Source of the DNA: Fimenecus sp045613685
Lineage (GTDB): Bacteria > Bacillota > Clostridia > Oscillospirales > Acutalibacteraceae
Direction of reading: 5' to 3'
DNA length: 10,215 bases
Assembly (NCBI GenBank): GCA_045613685.1
Contig: JAZLBL010000002.1
Span: forward strand, 1 to 10,215
This document shows positions 1 through 6,376 of the stretch, in pieces (the first letter of the stretch is position 1; every line of letters begins with the position of its first letter). The translations under genes were made by a program, and so were the position numbers. Below the pieces are notes generated by a model. It did no database searches, was not told the origin of the DNA, and saw only the letters and a list, made by a program, of their open reading frames with translations.

Positions 1-324
1 ATTGAAAGTATCCCTAAAGGACAGTATGAGGCAGGACAAGTTCTAGGTATGACTAAGTCTCAAATTTTCTTTAAGGTTGTCTTGATGCAAGTCGTAAAAC
101 GAATTATACCACCTATGAGCAATGAGATTATTACATTGGTAAAAGATACATCGTTAGCTCGTGTTATTGCTGTTTCCGAAATTCTTATGGAAGCAACTAA
201 TTTCTCAAGCAAAGGAGTAATTTGGCCATTGTTCTACACTGCGTTATTCTTCCTTGCTTTCTGTGGTGGACTTACATTGTTATTTAACTATATTGAAAAG
301 AAATTTGATTATTATCGGAGTTAA
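1..324 (+). CDS. Polar amino-acid ABC transporter permease, C-terminal part
   Basis: The reading frame is open from base 1, so the start lies outside the window; 107 residues remain. It is the C-terminal third of a HisM/GlnP-type inner-membrane permease that forms the channel for a polar amino acid. The EAA loop that docks on the ATPase is visible near residues 10-38 (EAGQVLG, then IIPP), followed by the family-typical stretch NEIITLVKDTSLARVI and a last membrane segment around residues 75-97. The usual proline in the loop's LPQA segment is replaced (LMQV), a small oddity. The ATPase gene begins 5 bases after the stop, so the two are translated from one mRNA; the substrate-binding protein gene is presumably upstream. 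The substrate cannot be read from this fragment. Family assignment is strong. Confidence 0.93.
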   Translation: MESIPKGQYEAGQVLGMTKSQIFFKVVLMQVVKRIIPPMSNEIITLVKDTSLARVIAVSEILMEATNFSSKGVIWPLFYTALFFLAFCGGLTLLFNYIEKKFDYYRS

Positions 325-329
325 CCCAT

Positions 330-1103
330 ATGTCTATATTAAAGGTAGAAAATATTAAAAAGAGCTTCGGTAATATCGAAGTTTTAAAGGATATAAGTTT
401 TTCATTAGAAAAAGGTCATGTTTTATCAATTATTGGTTCGTCTGGTAGCGGAAAAACAACATTGTTAAGATGTTTAAACTTTCTTGAATTTGCAGAGAAG
501 GGCACAGTTATTGTTGATGATGATTTATTAGTAGATTTTTCAACAAATGTTAGCCAAAAAGATTCTTTGCTTCGCCAAAAAAGATTGAACTTTGGTTTGG
601 TATTTCAAAATTTTAACTTATTCCCGCAGTATACTGTTTTGAAAAATCTTACTCTTGCATTAGAATTGCATGATAATGTTAAGAAAAAAGATAAAGAAAA
701 GATTGACGAAATTAATAAAAGAGCATTAGAGTTGCTTAAAAAAGTCGGCCTTGAAGATAAAGTTGATTCATATCCTTGTCAACTTTCAGGTGGTCAGCAA
801 CAACGTGTTGCTATTGCACGTGCTTTAATGCTTTCACCAAAGATTCTTTGCTTTGATGAGCCTACAAGTGCTCTTGACCCTGAGCTTACAGGTGAAGTTC
901 TTCGTGTTATCAAAGAATTAAAAGATGGTGACACAACAATGATTATTGTTACACATGAAATGAACTTTGCAAAGAATGTTTCTGATGAAGTAATTTTTAT
1001 GGCTGACGGTATTATTGAAGAAATGGGACCACCAGAACAGATTTTTGATAATCCGAAAAGTCAAAGACTTCAAGAATTTTTATATTCATCATTAAACAAG
1101 TAA
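330..1103 (+). CDS. Polar amino-acid ABC transporter ATP-binding protein
   Basis: This 257-aa protein is a complete GlnQ/HisP-type ATPase that powers amino-acid import with the permease encoded just upstream. All nucleotide-binding motifs are present: Walker A GSSGSGKT at residues 36-43, Q-loop Gln93 in VFQNFNLFP, signature LSGGQ at 152-156, Walker B ILCFDE at 172-177, D-loop SALD at 180-183 and the switch His209 in VTHEM. Length is normal for the family (about 240-260 aa). A GGAG at 317-320 lies 9 bases before the ATG, inside the end of the permease gene, so the two are translationally close. A strong terminator follows directly, making this the last gene of the operon. Substrate (glutamine, cystine or another amino acid) is undetermined, so no symbol is given. 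Confidence 0.95.
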   Translation: MSILKVENIKKSFGNIEVLKDISFSLEKGHVLSIIGSSGSGKTTLLRCLNFLEFAEKGTVIVDDDLLVDFSTNVSQKDSLLRQKRLNFGLVFQNFNLFPQYTVLKNLTLALELHDNVKKKDKEKIDEINKRALELLKKVGLEDKVDSYPCQLSGGQQQRVAIARALMLSPKILCFDEPTSALDPELTGEVLRVIKELKDGDTTMIIVTHEMNFAKNVSDEVIFMADGIIEEMGPPEQIFDNPKSQRLQEFLYSSLNK

Positions 1104-1105
1104 TT

Positions 1106-1130
1106 AAATCCGTCTTATGACGGATTTTTC
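1106..1130 (+). terminator. Rho-independent terminator of the ABC transporter operon
   Basis: A perfect 9-bp stem (AAATCCGTC, 1106-1114, with GACGGATTT, 1119-1127) closes a TTAT loop and runs into a T-rich tail (TTTTTC). It starts 2 bases after the ATPase stop codon. Confidence 0.9.
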
Positions 1131-1159
1131 TTGTATTAGACTAGTTTTTATGTTAAAAT
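1131..1159 (+). promoter_or_regulatory. Promoter of the cohesin-domain operon
   Basis: TTGTAT (1131-1136) and TAAAAT (1154-1159) are separated by exactly 17 bases, and a TG one base upstream of the -10 (1151-1152) makes it an extended -10. Transcription would begin near 1166, leaving only about 10 bases of leader, just enough for the GGTGAT ribosome-binding site. The -35 overlaps the T-rich tail of the preceding terminator. Confidence 0.65.
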
Positions 1160-1175
1160 ATCATTGGTGATAATT

Positions 1176-1895
1176 ATGAAAAAACATTTATCAATACTTT
1201 TAGTGCTGTTGTTTGCATTGACATTTAGTATTACTTGCTTTGCAGAAAATTCAGTTAATCTTAAATTAAACAGTGAAACAGATACTGTTTATGCAGGTGA
1301 TGAATTTGTTGTTAAACTTATGATTAGTGATAACTCTAAAATGAGCGGTGCAGCTATTGACATTAATTATGATAAGACAAAACTTGAATATGTGTCTGGC
1401 TCATTTGGCGGGATTTTAGACGACTCTGCCACAAAGAGTATTAAAAACATCAAAGGTGATAAGGTGAAAGTTAGATTTACTTATCTTTCACCATCGTCTT
1501 CAGTTACTTCACAAGGTGTTTTGATTACAGTAAAGTTTAAAGCACTTGAAAATGCGTCAGGTAAAACAAATTTAACAATTTCAGTGCCTAATCCGGGTGA
1601 TTTTATTGCTCAAGATTTAACAAGACTTGCTTATACTGTTGAAAATGCAAAAATAAACATTATTGGTTCACCAACTGAAACAGAATCAGTATCTCAGTCA
1701 GAAACAGAAACACAATCGGTTGAATCTTCAACTAGCGAAACTACAACAAAACCTGTTGTTAACAATGATGTTGATGATGACGAAGATATGACAAAGACTG
1801 TCATTATTATTGTTTTATTAGGTGTAATAATTCTTTTACTTGTTGCGATGTTGACAAGAAAACCTAAATCAAAAAAGAGAAAGAGGAAGAAATAA
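1176..1895 (+). CDS. Membrane-anchored surface protein with a single cohesin-type domain
   Basis: The 239-aa protein reads as a secreted, membrane-tethered receptor. Residues 1-23 form a signal peptide (MKKH, a hydrophobic run, then CFA before Glu24). Residues about 27-163 resemble a cohesin-like beta-sandwich: an AGDEFVVKLMISDN opening, AAIDINYDKTKLEYVSG, and VLITVKFKALENASGKTNL. A Ser/Thr/Glu-rich linker (about 165-200) and an acidic VDDDED patch precede a transmembrane helix (about 208-227) and a very basic cytoplasmic tail (KSKKRKRKK). The ATG at 1176 is preferred to in-frame TTG 1164 and GTG 1167, because GGTGAT (1166-1171) sits just upstream and the promoter leaves no room for more. Cohesins normally bind dockerins on cellulosomal enzymes, but single cohesins also occur in non-cellulosomal proteins, so the ligand is unknown. 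Its stop overlaps the next gene by one base. Confidence 0.82.
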   Translation: MKKHLSILLVLLFALTFSITCFAENSVNLKLNSETDTVYAGDEFVVKLMISDNSKMSGAAIDINYDKTKLEYVSGSFGGILDDSATKSIKNIKGDKVKVRFTYLSPSSSVTSQGVLITVKFKALENASGKTNLTISVPNPGDFIAQDLTRLAYTVENAKINIIGSPTETESVSQSETETQSVESSTSETTTKPVVNNDVDDDEDMTKTVIIIVLLGVIILLLVAMLTRKPKSKKRKRKK

Positions 1896-2086
1896 TGAAA
1901 AATATTATTATTGAAGAATGTCCTTATTGTGGCTCAACAAATCTTACAAAAGGCTATCAAATCAATGATGGTATGGTTTATCGTGATAAAATAGCTTCTT
2001 TTGGTACAGTAATAGAGCATACCATATGCAAAGAATGTGCAAGTGTAGTTTATAGCAAAGTAGAAAAACCAGAAATTCTTAAATAA
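1895..2086 (+). CDS. Small zinc-ribbon protein
   Basis: This 63-aa protein has two cysteine knuckles, CPYC (Cys9, Cys12) and CKEC (Cys45, Cys48), separated by 32 residues, the layout of a zinc ribbon. The region between (GYQINDGMVYRDKIASFGTV) is not otherwise recognised. Such small zinc-ribbon proteins are common in Clostridia and are sometimes labelled TFIIB-like because of the ribbon alone; no role is established. The ATG shares one base with the cohesin gene stop (TAATG), and GAGGA at 1883-1887 lies 7 bases upstream, so translation is probably coupled. No signal peptide or membrane segment is present, so it should be cytoplasmic, unlike its partner. Gene call firm, function open. Confidence 0.8.
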   Translation: MKNIIIEECPYCGSTNLTKGYQINDGMVYRDKIASFGTVIEHTICKECASVVYSKVEKPEILK

Positions 2087-2131
2087 AAGCATATTTTACA
2101 TTTTTACTCATATTATTAATTGGTGATAAAT

Positions 2132-2227
2132 ATGAGTGATGATAAGTTGAACATTATTATTCATTTAATTGTAAATGGATATCTAACCAAAAATCAAATC
2201 AAAGCAATAATAAAACGGGGTATATGA
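2132..2227 (+). CDS. Putative 31-aa small protein, unknown function
   Basis: A short ORF starts with MSDDKLNIIIHLIVNGYLTK and ends KRGI. Its case rests on position and signals: ATTGGTGATAA lies directly before the ATG, nearly the same leader as the cohesin gene and the lipoprotein gene (GGTGAT at 2121-2126, 5 bases before the ATG), and it lies 45 bases after the zinc-ribbon gene on the same strand with no terminator between. Composition is amphipathic, possibly two short helices with a turn at NGYLTK; no family is recognised. The last codons and the TGA lie inside the stem of the terminator at 2212-2238, so a ribosome finishing here would sit on the hairpin. A chance ORF cannot be excluded. 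Confidence 0.55.
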   Translation: MSDDKLNIIIHLIVNGYLTKNQIKAIIKRGI

Positions 2228-2238
2228 TACCCCGTTTT
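2212..2238. terminator. Bidirectional terminator between convergent genes
   Basis: A perfect 12-bp stem (AAAACGGGGTAT, 2212-2223, with ATACCCCGTTTT, 2227-2238) closes a 3-base loop. It carries T-runs on both strands, so it can end the cohesin operon (+) and the flavin reductase-rubredoxin gene (-), whose stop is at 2242. The small ORF ends within the left arm and loop. Confidence 0.9.
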
Positions 2239-2241
2239 TCT

Positions 2242-2850
2242 TTATTTAATTGGTTCAAAATCTTCGGCACCATGCTTGCAAATAGGACAAATAAAGTCTT
2301 CTGGTAATTCTTCACCATCATAGACGTATCCACAGATTTTACAAATATAACCTTTTTTCTTTTGTGTTTCAGGTTTGGGCTTGATATGGTCAAAATAGTA
2401 TTGATAAGTTGCAGATGGAACATCTGACAGTGTTTCTGCTTCTGTTACATCTGAAATGAAGAGCAGGTGAGTACCGCAATCAACAATATTTGTAACTGTG
2501 CAAGAAATATAAGCATTAGTGCCTTCGCAGATAAAATATGTTCCGTTTTCTGTTTTGTAATGGTCATTATATCCACTGAATTTATCAGTATCACGACCAC
2601 TTGCAAATCCAAAACGTTTAATCATATCAAATGTTACTTCTTGTGACAGAACTGAAACAGTGAACTTTTTTGTTCTCTCAATCATACCACAAGTATAGTT
2701 GTTTTTATTTACCGCAATGGTGATTCTTTTAGGAGAGTCAGTTACTTGTGATGCGGTGTTAATAATACAAGCATTATCTTTACCATTCTCACTGGCACTT
2801 AAAATAAATAAACCATAACTGAGTTTAAACATTGCTTCATTTCTTATCAT
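2242..2850 (-). CDS. Flavin reductase-rubredoxin fusion (high-molecular-weight rubredoxin type)
   Basis: The 202-aa protein joins an FMN-binding flavin reductase-like domain (about 5-155) to a C-terminal rubredoxin module. The first half shows the family pattern MFKLSYGLFILSA, NTASQVTDSPKRITIAVNKNN, FTVSVLS and FGFASGRDTDKF. The second has Cys170, Cys173, Cys188 and Cys191 (CKICGY and CPICK) for one iron. Only 14 residues separate the cysteine pairs, as in the rubredoxin-like tail of rubrerythrin rather than the roughly 50-aa classical rubredoxin. Related proteins pass electrons from NAD(P)H to oxygen- or NO-reducing flavodiiron proteins in anaerobes; that role here is inference. The start at 2850 is chosen over the in-frame ATG at 2865 because GGAG (2863-2860) lies 9 bases upstream and the promoter predicts a start of transcription near 2872. 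Confidence 0.9.
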   Translation of the reverse strand: MIRNEAMFKLSYGLFILSASENGKDNACIINTASQVTDSPKRITIAVNKNNYTCGMIERTKKFTVSVLSQEVTFDMIKRFGFASGRDTDKFSGYNDHYKTENGTYFICEGTNAYISCTVTNIVDCGTHLLFISDVTEAETLSDVPSATYQYYFDHIKPKPETQKKKGYICKICGYVYDGEELPEDFICPICKHGAEDFEPIK

Positions 2851-2878
2851 AAAAATCATCTCCATTCTTTATAAAATT

Positions 2879-2907
2879 ATTATATCACAAAATATAATAT
2901 ATGTACA
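2879..2907 (-). promoter_or_regulatory. Promoter of the flavin reductase-rubredoxin gene
   Basis: On the minus strand TGTACA (2907-2902) and a perfect TATAAT (2884-2879) are 17 bases apart, with an extended -10 TGA at 2887-2885. The predicted transcript starts near 2872, about 22 bases before the chosen ATG. Confidence 0.75.
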
Positions 2908-2939
2908 TAAATTTTTTATTCGACAAACTTATTAAAAGA

Positions 2940-2968
2940 TTGACAAAAATCGCTAAATGTGTTATCTT
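2940..2968 (+). promoter_or_regulatory. Promoter of the NhaC antiporter gene
   Basis: A perfect TTGACA (2940-2945) is 17 bases from TATCTT (2963-2968), preceded by an extended -10 TGT (2960-2962). Transcription should start near 2975, giving a leader of about 40 bases. It is divergent from the promoter at 2879-2907. Confidence 0.75.
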
Positions 2969-3014
2969 TGACTATGTAATTTAGTGCATTAAATTGCAAA
3001 AGGAGATGTAAAAA

Positions 3015-4649
3015 ATGAAAAGAAAGACAAGCCTTAAACTTTTAGCAGTTTTGGCTATCTCTGTTGTGTTGGTAATGACAATGACAGTGTTTGCTTTCGC
3101 AGAAGGTGAAGGCGAAGAAGTTGAATATGTAAGTAACTTCTATTCAACAATTTTCTCACTTCTTCCACCAGTGATTGCTATTGCATTGGCACTTATCACA
3201 AAAGAAGTTTATTCTTCACTCTTCGTTGGTATTTTAGTTGGTGGTGGTCTTTATGCATTCGGACCAGACGGTTTCAGTTTTGAAACAATGTTCAACACAA
3301 TTATGACTGACGGCTTTATCGGTAAACTTGCTGATACTTGGAATATGGGTATTATCATTTTCCTTGTTGTTCTTGGTGTTATTGTTGTTCTTATGAACAA
3401 AGCAGGTGGTAGCCGAGCTTATGGTGAATGGGCAAAGAAAAAAATCAAATCAAGAAAAGGTGCTTTACTTGCAACATTTGGTCTTGGTGCGTTGATTTTC
3501 GTTGACGACTATTTCAACTGTCTTACAGTTGGTAGTGTTATGCGCCCTGTAACAGATTCACACAAAATTTCTCGTGCAAAACTTTCTTACATTATTGATG
3601 CTACTGCAGCACCAATTTGTATTATTGCTCCAATTTCTTCTTGGGCAGCAGCAGTTAGTGGTGTTGTTGAAGGAACTGATGGTCTTGAACTCTTTATCAA
3701 AACAATTCCATTTAATCTTTATGCATTGCTTACAATCGTTATGGTTGTTATGATTTCTGCACTTAACATTGATTTTGGACCAATGAAAAAACATGAAATT
3801 AATGCATTGAACGGTGACCTTTATACAACAGACGCAAGACCTTATGCAAATGTTGACGAAACTCCTGTTACAACAAAGGGTAAGGTTATTGACCTTGTTC
3901 TTCCAGTTGTAATTCTTATTGCTCTTTGCGTTGTTGGCATGGTATACACAGGTGGATTCTTCTCTGGCGAAAGCTTTATTGATGCTTTTGCAAATTGTGA
4001 TGCAGCTTATGGACTTGCACTTGGTTCAATTATTGCACTTGTAGTTAATATTGTTTACTTTATGGTTAGACGTGTTCTTTCATTCAAAGACTGTATGGAA
4101 GCTATTCCAGATGGTTTTAAAGCAATGGTTCCAGCAATTCTTATCCTTACATTTGCTTGGACACTCAGTGCTATGACAAACAACCTTGGTGCAGATGTAT
4201 TCGTTGAAGGTCTTGTTGATGCAACAGCTGGTAAGCTTACATACTTCTTACCTGCAATTCTTTTCCTTGTTGCAGTTGGACTTGCATTTGCAACAGGTAC
4301 ATCATGGGGTACATTTGGTATTCTTATTCCAATTATTGTTCCACTTTTCGCAGCAACAGACACAATGCTTGTTGTTTGTATCGCAGCTTGCCTTGCAGGT
4401 GCTGTTTGTGGTGACCACTGCTCACCAATTTCTGATACAACTATTATGGCGTCAACAGGTGGACAGTGCGACCACGTTAACCACGTTTCAACACAGTTGC
4501 CATATGCATTGACAGTTGCAGCTGTTTCATTTGTAGGTTACTTGATTGCAGGTTTTGTGCCAAATGCATTGATTGTTCTTCCTGTATCAATCGCTATTCT
4601 TGTAGTTGCTCTTCTTGTTATTAAAGCAGTAACAAAGAAAAAGGCATAA
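3015..4649 (+). CDS. NhaC-family Na+/H+ antiporter
   Basis: This 544-aa polytopic membrane protein belongs to the NhaC family of the ion transporter superfamily and most likely exchanges sodium for protons; some relatives exchange organic acids or amino acids. Diagnostic segments are LLPPVIAIALALITKEVYSS (49-68), IFVDDYFNCLTVGSVMRPVT (161-180) with the paired acids Asp164/Asp165, the helix-breaking ATGTSWGTFGI (426-436), and AGAVCGDHCSPISDTT (461-476). About ten to twelve hydrophobic helices are visible. Unusually, residues 1-30 look like a cleavable signal peptide (MKRK, hydrophobic core, AFA before Glu30) followed by an acidic EGEGEEVE stretch, which would place the N-terminus outside. AGGAG (3001-3005) lies 9 bases before the ATG. 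It is a single-gene unit with its own promoter and terminator. Confidence 0.92.
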   Translation: MKRKTSLKLLAVLAISVVLVMTMTVFAFAEGEGEEVEYVSNFYSTIFSLLPPVIAIALALITKEVYSSLFVGILVGGGLYAFGPDGFSFETMFNTIMTDGFIGKLADTWNMGIIIFLVVLGVIVVLMNKAGGSRAYGEWAKKKIKSRKGALLATFGLGALIFVDDYFNCLTVGSVMRPVTDSHKISRAKLSYIIDATAAPICIIAPISSWAAAVSGVVEGTDGLELFIKTIPFNLYALLTIVMVVMISALNIDFGPMKKHEINALNGDLYTTDARPYANVDETPVTTKGKVIDLVLPVVILIALCVVGMVYTGGFFSGESFIDAFANCDAAYGLALGSIIALVVNIVYFMVRRVLSFKDCMEAIPDGFKAMVPAILILTFAWTLSAMTNNLGADVFVEGLVDATAGKLTYFLPAILFLVAVGLAFATGTSWGTFGILIPIIVPLFAATDTMLVVCIAACLAGAVCGDHCSPISDTTIMASTGGQCDHVNHVSTQLPYALTVAAVSFVGYLIAGFVPNALIVLPVSIAILVVALLVIKAVTKKKA

Positions 4650-4663
4650 TTAAAACTAAATTT

Positions 4664-4696
4664 AAAGACCTTATCCAATCGGATAAGGTCTTTTTT
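4664..4696 (+). terminator. Terminator of the antiporter gene
   Basis: A perfect 13-bp stem (AAAGACCTTATCC, 4664-4676, with GGATAAGGTCTTT, 4681-4693) closes an AATC loop and is followed by a run of six T (4691-4696). The lipoprotein gene converges on it from the right; the T-run on that strand is short (TTT), so it is at best weakly bidirectional. Confidence 0.92.
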
Positions 4697-4700
4697 GATG

Positions 4701-6269
4701 TTAATATGAGAATGAGTATGAATACTTTTCTGTAAAATCAAATTCTGCTCTGACGCTTTCGTCCTTTTCATAGAAAGTGCAATCACTTACACCGTCAATA
4801 GTATATTGCATTTTTGCAATGTAACCATTATTGTCAATTATAAACATTACAGAGCAAGGTGAGTAGTAAGTCTTGTAATCACCAACAGTAGCGACGTTAT
4901 CAAACTTAAATCCGTTTGCTATTGTATTAACAGATGCAGTTGATTTTGATTTGCTTGTTTCAGTTGATTTAAGATTAAATATGATGACATATCCACCACT
5001 ACCTTTGGTGACTGAATAAGTATCAACATCACTTTCGTTAAGGCTTGGAGAATTGCTCTGTGGTGGAATAAATGCATTTAATTTCGTTCCATCATCTGCA
5101 ACACCGTTTGAAAATGATTTAATCAGTTGTCTTGTGCCGTTTGCCTGGTCAAGAATTTGATTAACTTTGGATTTAGTGATTTCATTTGCACTATTTATCT
5201 TAGTATCAGATTCAAAATCAGTCATATCAATATTGATATTTTGAATAACTGTAACAGTAGTGTCGGATTTATAATTCTTTGTTTTATTTAATGCGTTAAT
5301 AACGGTGCTTATAGCGCTTTTTAACGGCAATTCAGGTTTTGTAGTATCCGTTGTCTCTGGAATGTCAGAGTTGTCTATAAAGCCTGTTTTATCGTCATTA
5401 AAAAGATAATCAAAACCAAAGTCAGAATTTACTGTATATTTGCTCTCAAACTTATCAATTTCAATATTGAATTTCTTGTTTAAATTCTTTTCAACAAACA
5501 AGGCGTTATAGATTGACATTTGGTTTGCTTTAACTGATTTTAATGTGTCAGCAAGACTTAATATAACAGATAATGAATCATAAACACTATTTATTGATGA
5601 TGCAACAACAGCTGAATTATTAGTAGCAAATCCATTGCAGAGCGAATGCAAAGCCTTTAACAATTTATCGTGGGCATTTCTGAAATCATCAACTTGATAT
5701 TCTTGCGGGTCAAACTGACTATAATCAAATTCTTTTGCTTTGTTATAAATGCTTTCAAATTTTGAATAATCACCATTGGTGTTATATTCGTTAAGTTGTG
5801 TATGTAATTTGTTTATATATCCGTTGTCATTAACACTGCTAATCAATAAATAAAGCTCACTGAATCTCATAAAATTATTTGATTCAGCAAAATATCTTAT
5901 ATAAGCAAAGCTAGTATAGTTTTCGTTTTCTGGTGTTATGTTCAGTAAAGATGCAATATTCCAGAGTTTTCTACAAGTTTCTGTGAAATAACTATTGTAT
6001 TTTGTAAGTGTATAAGGTTTTGTTAAATCAACTTTTTCTTTTTCAGTTAACGTATTAAATTCTGTAACCAAAAGAATTTCAATATCATTCTTGATTTCTG
6101 AAAGTTTTTCGACGTCAAGCTCTGAAAGATATTGATAGCATTCATTATATTGCTTTTGTGTAAAAAACTCTTTAATCTCATTTAAGTTCTTCTCACTTGA
6201 TTTCACACAAGAAGTGAACAAAAATACAAGGCAAAGAATTAAAGACAATATTTTATTAAATCTTTTCAT
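4701..6269 (-). CDS. Predicted lipoprotein of unknown function
   Basis: This 522-aa protein begins with a lipoprotein signal peptide: basic MKRFNK, a hydrophobic core and a lipobox LFTSC with Cys21 as the lipidated residue. It should be tethered to the outer face of the membrane. Residues about 28-275 look largely helical and contain short TPR-like phrases (FFTQKQYNECYQYLSELD). A Thr/Pro-rich linker (about 300-317, IPETTDTTKPELP) leads to a beta-rich C-terminal domain (about 318-522, NALNKTKNYKSDTTVTVIQN, then VGDYKTYYSP). That layout recalls clostridial lipoproteins of the LolA/LppX-like fold, a resemblance only. No catalytic motif is seen. GGTG (6278-6275) precedes the ATG by 5 bases in the same ATTGGTGATTA context used at 1163 and 2119. 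Promoter and position make it a single-gene unit. Confidence 0.82.
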   Translation of the reverse strand: MKRFNKILSLILCLVFLFTSCVKSSEKNLNEIKEFFTQKQYNECYQYLSELDVEKLSEIKNDIEILLVTEFNTLTEKEKVDLTKPYTLTKYNSYFTETCRKLWNIASLLNITPENENYTSFAYIRYFAESNNFMRFSELYLLISSVNDNGYINKLHTQLNEYNTNGDYSKFESIYNKAKEFDYSQFDPQEYQVDDFRNAHDKLLKALHSLCNGFATNNSAVVASSINSVYDSLSVILSLADTLKSVKANQMSIYNALFVEKNLNKKFNIEIDKFESKYTVNSDFGFDYLFNDDKTGFIDNSDIPETTDTTKPELPLKSAISTVINALNKTKNYKSDTTVTVIQNINIDMTDFESDTKINSANEITKSKVNQILDQANGTRQLIKSFSNGVADDGTKLNAFIPPQSNSPSLNESDVDTYSVTKGSGGYVIIFNLKSTETSKSKSTASVNTIANGFKFDNVATVGDYKTYYSPCSVMFIIDNNGYIAKMQYTIDGVSDCTFYEKDESVRAEFDFTEKYSYSFSY

Positions 6270-6303
6270 TTAATCACCAATAAGACAAAAATTTATCATA
6301 TTA

Positions 6304-6332
6304 AATTTACCATAAACTACACAATGTGTCAA
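6304..6332 (-). promoter_or_regulatory. Promoter of the lipoprotein gene
   Basis: On the minus strand a perfect TTGACA (6332-6327) and TAAATT (6309-6304) are 17 bases apart, with an extended -10 TGG (6312-6310). The -35 begins two bases after the T-run of the terminator that ends the peptidase gene. Predicted leader is about 28 bases. Confidence 0.7.
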
Positions 6333-6333
6333 A

Positions 6334-6363
6334 TAAAAAAAGGGTATGAAAACCATACCCTTT
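6334..6363 (-). terminator. Terminator of the M28 peptidase gene
   Basis: Reading on the minus strand, AAAGGGTATG (6363-6354) pairs with CATACCCTTT (6348-6339) over 10 bp around a 5-base loop, followed by a T-run to about 6334. It ends the PadR/HAAS/M28 cluster 14 bases after the peptidase stop codon. Confidence 0.9.
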
Positions 6364-6376
6364 AAAAGTTTTAATG

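Noticed and set aside
1164..1175. Upstream TTG/GTG start for the cohesin protein
   Set aside because: Those codons overlap the GGTGAT ribosome-binding site and the predicted transcription start; the ATG at 1176 also gives a proper signal peptide.
2095..2116. TTTACA and TATTAT upstream of the 31-aa ORF as a separate promoter
   Set aside because: Only 10 bases separate the hexamers, too few for a sigma-70-type promoter; co-transcription from 1131 is simpler.
2199..2423. Minus-strand frame overlapping the rubredoxin domain
   Set aside because: It overlaps the cysteine motifs of the fusion protein in another frame and runs through the terminator.
3558..4363. Open frames on the opposite strand and in another frame within the antiporter gene (3558-3794, 4055-4363, 4186-4512)
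   Set aside because: They lie entirely inside a convincing NhaC gene, have biased compositions typical of shadow frames, and lack ribosome-binding sites.
4538..4786. Minus-strand frame across the end of the antiporter gene and its terminator
   Set aside because: It would be translated through a strong terminator stem, overlaps two supported genes and has no family-like features.
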